64,000 nucleotides of DNA from JAMLJG01 sp035327585. Its GTDB lineage: Bacteria > Verrucomicrobiota > Kiritimatiellia > CAIVKH01. Positions 25,972 through 33,082 of this stretch are shown piece after piece. The DNA is taken from the NCBI GenBank assembly GCA_035327585.1, contig DAOLDD010000019.1:1-64000 (forward strand), given 5' to 3'. Position 1 is the first letter of the stretch. Every line of letters starts with the position of its first letter. The notes below the pieces were generated by a model that was not told where the DNA came from, searched no databases, and worked only from the letters and a program-made list of their open reading frames with translations. Made by a program: the position numbers and the translations under genes.

Positions 25972-26240
25972 GGATCCCCCAGGGGACTCCGTTGGAGCGC
26001 CTCGCGTGCGTGGTCAACGTCGCGGGCAAACGCCTCGGCGTCATCGTGACCGAGTTGCGGAAGGGTTCGAAGAATGGAGGGCAGATCGCCGAGCAGCCTT
26101 CCTGCGGGCACCGGACGAAGCTCGGCCACGTCCTTGTTGCCCTTGCGCAGCACGAATGATTCATGCCGGTATGCGACCCGGTTGACGTACTCCGAGAAAT
26201 TTCGGACTGCTTCAGTCACACTTAATACATTGGTCGTCAT
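25959..26240 (-). CDS. Phd/YefM-type antitoxin partner of VapC
   Basis: This 93-aa protein has the N-terminal DNA-binding half VTEAVRNFSEYVNRVAYRHE and the FVLRKGNKDVAELRPV strand of the Phd/YefM family. The C-terminal part, rich in acidic and arginine residues, should wrap the toxin. It likely represses the promoter at 26264-26292, which carries a small palindrome. Confidence 0.88.
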   Translation of the reverse strand: MTTNVLSVTEAVRNFSEYVNRVAYRHESFVLRKGNKDVAELRPVPAGRLLGDLPSILRTLPQLGHDDAEAFARDVDHAREALQRSPLGDPWAS

Positions 26241-26263
26241 AATTAGAACACAAAACTGATAAT

Positions 26264-26292
26264 AGAATATTCATATAGTATGATTTTGTCAA
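26264..26292 (-). promoter_or_regulatory. Promoter/operator of the VapBC-like pair
   Basis: On the minus strand TTGACA (26287-26292), 17 bp, TATTCT (26264-26269), about 23 nt before the antitoxin ATG. The palindrome GAATATTC (26265-26272) covers the -10 and is a candidate operator. This stretch is much more AT-rich than its surroundings, as often seen upstream of acquired toxin-antitoxin pairs. Confidence 0.65.
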
Positions 26293-26323
26293 ATACGCTG
26301 CGACCTTTCGCACAATCAGTGAA

Positions 26324-27058
26324 TCAGATCCAGCCTTTGAGGCGATAGTAAGCCAGCGCGACGAGTTCTCGGGTGACCTTGATTTCCAGCAGCAGATTGT
26401 CCCAAAGGCGGTAACGCAACATCATGCTGTTGCCAACCAGTGCTTCAGCGGAGGGCTTTTCAAGCTTGGGCTCCCCGCCGTAGGCCAGATCGGCCTGCAA
26501 TTCCTGGCTGAACACCGCGCGACCGCGCACGTGGACGAACCCGGCTTTCCGAAACGCCAGCACGCTGCGGCGGACATGTTCGGGCGATGTAACGACCATG
26601 ACGCGCGTCTTGTCCGCCTGGCCTTTTAGCATCGCGTGGACGAGTTCCGCCTGCTCGCGGGTGTGGCGCCCCTTCCCCTCCTGGTCCAGGCGGCTTTCGG
26701 ACACGCCGCGCAGGATCAACTCCGTCTGGACAGCGCCGCGTTTCGCAGGCCCCTCGCCTTCCTCGTATGGCATGGCAACGATGACACGCGCCTTCGGATA
26801 GCGCGCCGCCTCGCGCGCCGTTTGCCATGCGCGCGTCAGACCGGACTCGCTCGGAATCCCGCCGCCGCCCATCAGCACGATGACGTCGGGCGTCCCCTCG
26901 TGCACTTCGCCCGACATGCTCAGCCAGTTGTAGGCCTTCCACGGCAGGCCGAGCAGGGCCGCCAGCAAAAGAAAAATGAAGACATACCCGGCGATCAACA
27001 CAATCGCGTTGTTGAGGCGGCGCAAAAGCGAAGGTCTGGAATCGCCCGTTTTTTTCAT
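26324..27058 (-). CDS. YdcF/ElyC family envelope protein (DUF218)
   Basis: This 244-aa protein has one N-terminal membrane helix (about 17-40) and the DUF218 core: PDVIVLMGGGGIPSESG, then the ARVIVAMPYEEG strand and the conserved HTREQAE and TSPEHVRRS segments. Members such as ElyC and SanA act in peptidoglycan or envelope integrity, mechanism unclear. The ATG at 27058 overlaps the thrC stop by 4 bp, so it is coupled to threonine synthase. Confidence 0.85.
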   Translation of the reverse strand: MKKTGDSRPSLLRRLNNAIVLIAGYVFIFLLLAALLGLPWKAYNWLSMSGEVHEGTPDVIVLMGGGGIPSESGLTRAWQTAREAARYPKARVIVAMPYEEGEGPAKRGAVQTELILRGVSESRLDQEGKGRHTREQAELVHAMLKGQADKTRVMVVTSPEHVRRSVLAFRKAGFVHVRGRAVFSQELQADLAYGGEPKLEKPSAEALVGNSMMLRYRLWDNLLLEIKVTRELVALAYYRLKGWI

Positions 27059-28422
27059 GTGCTGTGCGCGGCCACGAATTCGCGGACCGCGGCCTCGTCG
27101 TTCGGTAATCGCGCGCACCGCGTCGGCGCGTCGCGCAGCGCGTCGAGCACGGGATGATGCGCGAGATCGCGGCCCGTGGCCTGTTCAATCGCCGCGCTGA
27201 ACTTCGCCGGATGCGCGGTCGAAAGACAAATCATCGGCTCGTCCGGCGCGAGATGCGGCTCGGCGACGTGCACCCCCACCGCGGTGTGCGGGTCCAGCAG
27301 GTAGCCATGCTTTTCATGGTAGCTACGAATCGTCGCGAGCGTGCTCGCCGTGTCGCCGACCCCGGCACGGAAAAGCGGATCACAACCGGGCACCGTCAAC
27401 GCGCCTGCGCGGGTGAATGTGGACATCGCTTCGCGGAGGGTCGCCGGGTCACGCCCCATCCGATAGAAGAGATAGCGCTCGAAGTTGCTCGCGACCTGGA
27501 TGTCCATCGACGGACTCAAGGTCGGCACCACGCGGCCGAGGCTGTAGGTCCCGGTGTTGAAGAATCGCGCGAGGATGTCGTTCTCGTTCGTCGCGAGCAC
27601 GAGCTTGCCGACGGGCAGGCCCATTTGCGCCGCGAACCAGCCCGCCAGGATGTCGCCGAAATTGCCGGTCGGCACGGAAAAGCTGACGCGCGGCGCGCCG
27701 GTCTCCGCCATCACGTAGAGGCCGGAGGAAAAGAAATACACGATCTGTGTGACGACACGCGCCCAGTTCACGGAGTTGATCGCGCCCAGCGTGTAGCGGC
27801 GCTTGAAGTCCAGATCCCGGAAAACGGATTTCATGATGTTCTGGCAGTCGTCAAACGTGCCGTCGATCGCGAGATTGAAGACGTTCGCGTCGAGAACCGA
27901 CGTCATCTGCTTTTCCTGCAACGGCGACACGCGGCCATGCGGATGCATGATGAAGATATTGATCCGCTGCTGACCGCGCACCCCGTGGATCGCCGCGCTG
28001 CCCGTATCGCCGCTGGTCGCGCCGAGGATATTCAGCCGCGCATCGCGCCGCTCCAGCGCATACTCGAAGAACTGGCTCAGGAACTGGAGCGCGATGTCCT
28101 TGAATGCCAGCGTCGGCCCGTGGAACAACTCCAGAATCCAGACGGGCCCCACCCGCCAGGCTGGCGCGATTTCGGGATGCGTGAACGAGCGATAGCTCCG
28201 GTCGATCAACTTCTTGAGGTCGTCCGCGGGCAGGTCGACGAACAACCGCAGCACCTCGAAGGTCAGGTCCTGGTAAGACAGCGTCGCCCAATAGGCCAGT
28301 TTGTCGCGCACATCCGGGATACGATCCGGGATCAGCAACCCGCCGTCCGGCGCGAGCCCCTCCAGGACGGTGTCCTGAAAGCCCATCGGCGGCGTTTGCC
28401 CTCGTGTACTGATGTAATGCAT
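27055..28422 (-). CDS. thrC: Threonine synthase
   Basis: ThrC converts O-phosphohomoserine to threonine with PLP. The 455-aa protein starts MHYISTRGQTPPMGFQDTVL, typical of the long (fungal/enterobacterial-type) class. The PLP lysine is in LAFKDIALQF (K108), with the phosphate loop in SGDTGSAAI. An ATG nine bases upstream (28431) is also possible and has TATCTT 8 nt before it. No other threonine-pathway gene is nearby. Confidence 0.95.
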   Translation of the reverse strand: MHYISTRGQTPPMGFQDTVLEGLAPDGGLLIPDRIPDVRDKLAYWATLSYQDLTFEVLRLFVDLPADDLKKLIDRSYRSFTHPEIAPAWRVGPVWILELFHGPTLAFKDIALQFLSQFFEYALERRDARLNILGATSGDTGSAAIHGVRGQQRINIFIMHPHGRVSPLQEKQMTSVLDANVFNLAIDGTFDDCQNIMKSVFRDLDFKRRYTLGAINSVNWARVVTQIVYFFSSGLYVMAETGAPRVSFSVPTGNFGDILAGWFAAQMGLPVGKLVLATNENDILARFFNTGTYSLGRVVPTLSPSMDIQVASNFERYLFYRMGRDPATLREAMSTFTRAGALTVPGCDPLFRAGVGDTASTLATIRSYHEKHGYLLDPHTAVGVHVAEPHLAPDEPMICLSTAHPAKFSAAIEQATGRDLAHHPVLDALRDAPTRCARLPNDEAAVREFVAAHST

Positions 28423-28471
28423 GGCAGACATGGACCGGCAAGATAGCGAACGGAACGCGCGGAGAAAAGCG

Positions 28472-29374
28472 CTAGAAAAAGGGTTCTTCAACCGCATACG
28501 GGATGGGCTGTCCCTTGCCTGCCCCGCCCGGGTCAATCTGGTGCAAGGCCCAGCGAATATCGGCATTCACGCGCGCATCGGCCTGGTCGGCCAGTTGCTC
28601 GAGGGCGGGTCGGGCGCCTTCGTCGCGCAGCACGCCGAGCAGGCGGATGATGTGGCGCTGCTGGACGCCCTCACTCCTGGCGAGCGCGGCGCGCAGCGGA
28701 TGGCGGGCCGGTTCGCCGTGATCCGCTATCGCCCGAGCCGCGCCGTTGCGCACGAGAAGCGCGGGATCGGCCAGGCTTTCGATTAATGCCGGCAGGTCGT
28801 CGGGATGCCGCAGTTCGCGCAGTGCATTGCACGCGTTGATGCGCGTGCGTTCCGCGGGATCGGACAACAATGCCGCCGCTCGCGGGCGCACGGCGTCGAC
28901 CTTCCACTTGCCCAGCGTGCGTAGTGCGGCGTTGCGTTCCTTTTCAACATCCAGCATCGCCAGCACCCGCGGGACGGCCTCTTCCGCGCGAGGATAAAAG
29001 CCGAGCAAATACGCGGCGATCCGGCGCGTCTGCTCGTGCGGTGAATCCAGTTCCGCCACCAGCACCGGCACGCCCTGCTCCGCCGGCACGCGGTCGCTCA
29101 CCAGTTCGAGCGCCAGAACCTGCAACATGATGTTTTCAACATGCGCGCGCGCCATCACCTCGCGCAGCGCGTCGCCGCCCCGCGCAAAGAGTTCCTCTCT
29201 CGCGATGCGCTTCTCCTCCCGCCGCTGCTCGGTGTTGCCGTACCGCACCGCGCGATACAGCACCGCGTCATAGTCGATCTCTTCACCGCCCCCGCGCGCG
29301 CACGCCGCCGCAAACATGATTGCGATTGCACCGGCCAGCATTCTGCAGCCGCGTGTGGCAAAGCGAAGGTTCAT
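28472..29374 (-). CDS. HEAT-repeat lipoprotein
   Basis: This 300-aa protein begins with a lipoprotein-type signal ending FAAAC and is then made of about six to seven helical HEAT-like repeats (for example RTRINACNALRELRHPDDL and VRNGAARAIADHGEPAR). HEAT arrays are protein-binding scaffolds; here it would be tethered to the envelope. The ATG at 29374 overlaps the stop of the upstream gene by 4 bp, so it is translated together with the 11-repeat secreted protein and may be its partner. Confidence 0.82.
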   Translation of the reverse strand: MNLRFATRGCRMLAGAIAIMFAAACARGGGEEIDYDAVLYRAVRYGNTEQRREEKRIAREELFARGGDALREVMARAHVENIMLQVLALELVSDRVPAEQGVPVLVAELDSPHEQTRRIAAYLLGFYPRAEEAVPRVLAMLDVEKERNAALRTLGKWKVDAVRPRAAALLSDPAERTRINACNALRELRHPDDLPALIESLADPALLVRNGAARAIADHGEPARHPLRAALARSEGVQQRHIIRLLGVLRDEGARPALEQLADQADARVNADIRWALHQIDPGGAGKGQPIPYAVEEPFF

Positions 29375-31302
29375 GGCCGGGTCTCCGCTTCCACGGGCAC
29401 TTCGACGTCGTACACCGCGCCATACCACGGACGCAGCGTGATGCGCCCATCCTCGCCGCCGCTGGAATAACCATCCGACCCGCCGAGGTCGAGCAACAGG
29501 CCGATGCTGCCGGACTCGCGCGTGCCACCGGAATTGCCGACGCCCTGTGTCGTCGCGAGATCGCGCCCGCTGTAGACATCTTCGCCCGCCGCATTGAGCA
29601 ACCAGCCGACGGAATTATTCATGCCGTGCCCCTGCGCGTTGCGGACCGCGATGTAGGTGTCACTGCCGCCGCGATCGAGCAGTCCACCCACGGCGAAATC
29701 GTGCGCCGCGCCCTGTACCAGCGTGCCGCCGTTATACATATCGTCGCCCGCCAAATCGGCGAGAAATCCCAGGCTCAGGTGGATGCCGCACCCCTGCCCG
29801 TAATGATGCACGTCGTAGCGGTCGTGCCCGCCGCCATCCAGCAGGAATCCCGCGCTGTAATAGTAACTGACACCCTGCCCGTAGACGTCCGCTTGATATC
29901 GGTCGTTCCCCGAGAGGTCGACGAGCGCACCCACACCACCGCCGGCGAACGGACGCTGGCCGATGGCGAACCCCTGCGCGAGACTCAGGAACCGATCCGG
30001 ATTGCGCTCGTGGTCCGCCTCAAGGCCACCCGCGTCGTAGCGGTCGTGCCCTGCGCGGTCAACAAGCAACCCGAACCCGCGCCAGCCGGCGAAACCCTGG
30101 CCCTGCCAGCCGATTCGGTAACTGTCATTCCCCGCACGATCCGACAACACGCCGACGCCCGCGACCGCCGCGCCCTGCCCCAGCGCGCGCCCGGCATACA
30201 GGTCGTCACCCGACCGGTCCTCCACCCACCCCACGCCCCAAAGACCCGCCGCCGGGCCGACGCACTCGTGCCGCCAGACATCGTTGCCCGAAACATCGAT
30301 CACCACGGACACACCGAACAACGCCGTACCTGGGCCAAGCAATCCATCGCCGACATACGAATCGTCGCCACCCAGATCAACAATTGCCGCGAGAAGCTGT
30401 CCGCGCAAACCATTCGCGACGCCGGCGGCGCCTCGATACGTTGTGCATGCGGGCGGCGAAACAATCAGCAGCGCGGGCTCCGAAATTTCGGCATCGCGAC
30501 CGGCGGTGATGAGGATAAGTCCCAATTCGGTGGCGAATCGCAACGGCGCATCCGGCCAGCGTTCGGACTGCATCGCGCGCTCCGCCAGCGCTTCGACTGC
30601 GCTCTGGAATACGCGCCCGGCGGTGAACAGTGCATCGAGTTCGACCCGCTCCGCGAGCGCGAGGAACCGTTCCGCCGTCGGCGTGGCATCGAGTTGCCGC
30701 CCGGCCTCGATCATCGCCGCAATGGCGTCCTCTGAAATCCCCGCATCCCGCGCGATTTGCCGATCCTCCTCGCGATCCTCGAAATTCATCGCGCCCGACA
30801 ACGTGTGCGCGGCGAGCCAGCCCAGCTCATCGCGCGACAACTGGGCGAACGCGCGGTCGAGCAACGCATTCGCTATACGCGCCGCCCGCATAAAATCCGT
30901 CAGGGCCGCGCCCAAGGTGGGATCGATCCCGTCCCACGCCTCCTCCACCGGCGGCGCTGTTTCGGGGGCGACGGCTGGCTCCTTCATTTCCATCAACTCC
31001 AGCGCCACCGCCCACCACGCGGATGAGGAATCTGACAGCGCAGATTCCCAGAGTCGTTGCGCCGCGCGGTTCAGCGCGAGTGGTTCGTGCAGCGCGTCGC
31101 GAATCCAACGGAGCGCGGAACGCGGCTCCCCGAGGTCCTTGGCGAACCCCAGGTCCGCCACCGACGCATTCATCGCCGCGAGCGCGGCGCACAGGTGCGC
31201 GGTTTCGTCCGGCGTGAACTCCATTTCCGCAAATGCCGGCGTCGCGGCCAGCATCGCCGCGACGACAAATTTGCAACGTCCGTAATTCCAGTTCAGAAAC
31301 AT
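29371..31302 (-). CDS. Secreted protein with 11 tandem G-x-D-x-Y repeats
   Basis: This 643-aa protein has a signal peptide (cleavage near residue 25), a helical region (about 30-270) and then roughly eleven repeats from about 305 to 625. Each is mostly 26-28 residues and follows the pattern hydrophobic-x-D-x-x-G-x-D-x-Y, then a QG and a closing G-x-G. One unit carries a longer insert. The Asp/Gly spacing recalls calcium-binding parallel beta-roll repeats, but it is not the RTX nonapeptide. I cannot name the family. The ATG at 31302 is chosen over TTG 31308 because it starts the signal peptide. One ACGTCTG box lies just before the start and a second inside the signal-peptide codons. Confidence 0.8.
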   Translation of the reverse strand: MFLNWNYGRCKFVVAAMLAATPAFAEMEFTPDETAHLCAALAAMNASVADLGFAKDLGEPRSALRWIRDALHEPLALNRAAQRLWESALSDSSSAWWAVALELMEMKEPAVAPETAPPVEEAWDGIDPTLGAALTDFMRAARIANALLDRAFAQLSRDELGWLAAHTLSGAMNFEDREEDRQIARDAGISEDAIAAMIEAGRQLDATPTAERFLALAERVELDALFTAGRVFQSAVEALAERAMQSERWPDAPLRFATELGLILITAGRDAEISEPALLIVSPPACTTYRGAAGVANGLRGQLLAAIVDLGGDDSYVGDGLLGPGTALFGVSVVIDVSGNDVWRHECVGPAAGLWGVGWVEDRSGDDLYAGRALGQGAAVAGVGVLSDRAGNDSYRIGWQGQGFAGWRGFGLLVDRAGHDRYDAGGLEADHERNPDRFLSLAQGFAIGQRPFAGGGVGALVDLSGNDRYQADVYGQGVSYYYSAGFLLDGGGHDRYDVHHYGQGCGIHLSLGFLADLAGDDMYNGGTLVQGAAHDFAVGGLLDRGGSDTYIAVRNAQGHGMNNSVGWLLNAAGEDVYSGRDLATTQGVGNSGGTRESGSIGLLLDLGGSDGYSSGGEDGRITLRPWYGAVYDVEVPVEAETRP

Positions 31303-31320
31303 GCGCAACGTCTGTAAAAC
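31274..31320. repeat. Paired ACGTCTG boxes at a gene start
   Basis: CAACGTC at 31274-31280 (in GCAACGTCCGTAA, a weaker copy) and CAACGTCTGTAAAA at 31306-31319 are exactly 32 bp apart. The pair straddles the start codon of the minus-strand repeat-protein gene. Confidence 0.65.
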
Positions 31321-31377
31321 TTTTCCCGTTCACTGTAGACGCGCCCGCCACCTCCGTACAGGGACAATCCACCCCCC

Positions 31378-31458
31378 GGAAAGGGGTCAGTTCCATTTAT
31401 TTACTATTTATGCGTCCTATAATCCCGCATTGTAAATAAATGGAACTGACCCCTTTCC
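31378..31458. repeat. Inverted pair of REP-like units (BIME-like)
   Basis: Two 28-bp units, one inverted (31378-31405) and one direct (31431-31458), flank a 25-bp spacer. The arms pair along almost their full length. This occupies most of the 161-bp space between the DUF456 and repeat-protein genes. Single copies are at 3784 and 13715. Confidence 0.85.
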
Positions 31459-31463
31459 CTCCG

Positions 31464-32012
31464 TCACGGAGCGAGCCAGAGGCCGAGGGCGAGCCAGGCG
31501 GTGAGCGCGAGGGTGACGGTGATTTTGAGCAGGACGACGGCGATGCACGCAAGTACGGCACCGGTCGCGATATGGGCGGCGGGCGCGGAGGCGCGCAGAC
31601 GACGAACCTCGACCCAATAGGCGAGCCCGAAGCTGCCGGCGAGCATGCCGATGAAACTCCCGATGAGGGGGATGGGAATAAACAGACCCAGCAGCGCGCC
31701 AGCGATACCGCCAAACGCCGCCGCCACTCCGGCCCAGCCGGAGCCGCCGCGCCGCTTCACGCCCCAGTGCCCGGCGGTCCACTCCGCCACTTCCACCCCC
31801 GCGGCGATCACGGCCATGCCGGCAACGATGCTCCAGGTGGGAAAAGCGGACTCCGTGAGAACAATCGAAAGCGCGGTCGCGAACACAACGAGCCAGGTGC
31901 CGGAGATGCCCACCGCACTGAGCAATACCCCGAGCAGGCAACACGACACAACGCCCAGCCAGCCCGCGCCCTGCCCGATGGCGCTGAGCGTGGATTGGAT
32001 GGCGTCCATCAT
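31464..32012 (-). CDS. DUF456 family membrane protein
   Basis: This 182-aa protein has about five membrane helices and the DUF456 glycine-rich core (AGVAAAFGGIAGALLGLFI, then GSFIGMLAGSFG). Function is unknown. It lies between the CsgG-like gene and the REP pair on the same strand. Start ATG 32012 (two adjacent Met codons). Confidence 0.85.
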   Translation of the reverse strand: MMDAIQSTLSAIGQGAGWLGVVSCCLLGVLLSAVGISGTWLVVFATALSIVLTESAFPTWSIVAGMAVIAAGVEVAEWTAGHWGVKRRGGSGWAGVAAAFGGIAGALLGLFIPIPLIGSFIGMLAGSFGLAYWVEVRRLRASAPAAHIATGAVLACIAVVLLKITVTLALTAWLALGLWLAP

Positions 32013-32028
32013 TCGAAGTGTGCGCGGA

Positions 32029-32967
32029 TCAATCCACGATGGTGTGGATGATCAGCCCGGGCTCGGTCTGGATGACCCGGAGCTGTATCTTTTCGTAGAT
32101 CTCTTTCAGCTCCTCGGCGGTCAACTGCTCGCGCAGCATCGGCACTTCAATGGCGGTGTCGTTTTCGAGCAGGATGCGCTTGGTGACCTGCTGGTGGCCG
32201 GGTTTGCCGATGGTCAGGACATGGTCGCCCTTGTAGACCTGCAGCGATTCGATCGGCGTGGTGCCGACGAGCAGGCCGTCGATTTCCACGAGGGCCGGGT
32301 CGGCGCTCGTTTTCACGGAAAGTCGTACAGTCGGTCGGTTGCGGGCCTGTTCCGCGCGGGCCATCAAGGATTTCTCCAGCGCGGGCACGGCGTCGTTCAG
32401 CGCCTTTTCGACCAGTTGCAGCACATCGTCTTCACTGAGCTGCGTCTGTAGTTGGGCAGTCTGGCGGAATTGCTGGCGCGCAACGCCGTCCTGCACGGCG
32501 ATGACGGCGCCATCCTTCGCATCCAACGCCTCCAGCCCGACGCGTACGCTCAGGGTGGAGAATTCGACCTGCTGGCCGCCCTGGTTGATCAACTGCTTGC
32601 CGGGCGAGAGGCTCATCAGCGTGCCGCGCAATACGACGTCGGCGCGCAAGGCTTGGGCAGCTTGCAGGAAGGAAGGCCGAGTGGGCGTGGGCAGCCCTTC
32701 GTCGCGCGGACGCAGTTTTTCCATCTGGTTCATCATGTCGCGCCGGTCCACGAGGGTCAGGCCGGGGCGATTGCCCATCGCCTTGCCGAGCAGGAAGACG
32801 CCTTTTTCAGCCATCGCGCCCGGAGCAACGGCCCCGCCGAGCAGGGCGTCGGAACGCTGTCCGGTCTGGTCCTGGAACTCAAGCACCACGGCGCGAATTG
32901 GGGTCTCCGCCACGGCGATGCAGAGGGACAGGGCGAATGCGGAAAGGTACGTGGTCAGGATTTTCAT
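32029..32967 (-). CDS. CsgG-like/PEGA-domain secreted protein
   Basis: This 312-aa protein has a signal peptide ending near residue 20 (AVAETPIRA). A CsgG-like half follows (VVLEFQDQTG, LVDRRDMMNQMEK, LRADVVLRGTL), and a PEGA domain lies near 215-280 (VEIDGLLVGTTPIESLQVYKGDHVLTI). CsgG-like proteins often form envelope complexes; PEGA domains sit on surface proteins. Unlike CsgG it has no lipobox cysteine. GGAG precedes the ATG at 32967. Confidence 0.75.
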   Translation of the reverse strand: MKILTTYLSAFALSLCIAVAETPIRAVVLEFQDQTGQRSDALLGGAVAPGAMAEKGVFLLGKAMGNRPGLTLVDRRDMMNQMEKLRPRDEGLPTPTRPSFLQAAQALRADVVLRGTLMSLSPGKQLINQGGQQVEFSTLSVRVGLEALDAKDGAVIAVQDGVARQQFRQTAQLQTQLSEDDVLQLVEKALNDAVPALEKSLMARAEQARNRPTVRLSVKTSADPALVEIDGLLVGTTPIESLQVYKGDHVLTIGKPGHQQVTKRILLENDTAIEVPMLREQLTAEELKEIYEKIQLRVIQTEPGLIIHTIVD

Positions 32968-33082
32968 CAATGGCTCTCCATGCTGCTGGGTGTAATCTAT
33001 ACCAGAACCGGACTCCGTGCTCCATGCTGTTCTGAGGATGAGACGCCGGATCGCTGCCCACTATTCAAACAAATTGTGCCGG

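Noticed and set aside
29320..30735. 471-codon plus-strand frame opposite the 11-repeat protein gene
   Set aside because: Its apparent periodicity only mirrors the repeats in the minus-strand gene, which has a signal peptide and coupled neighbours.
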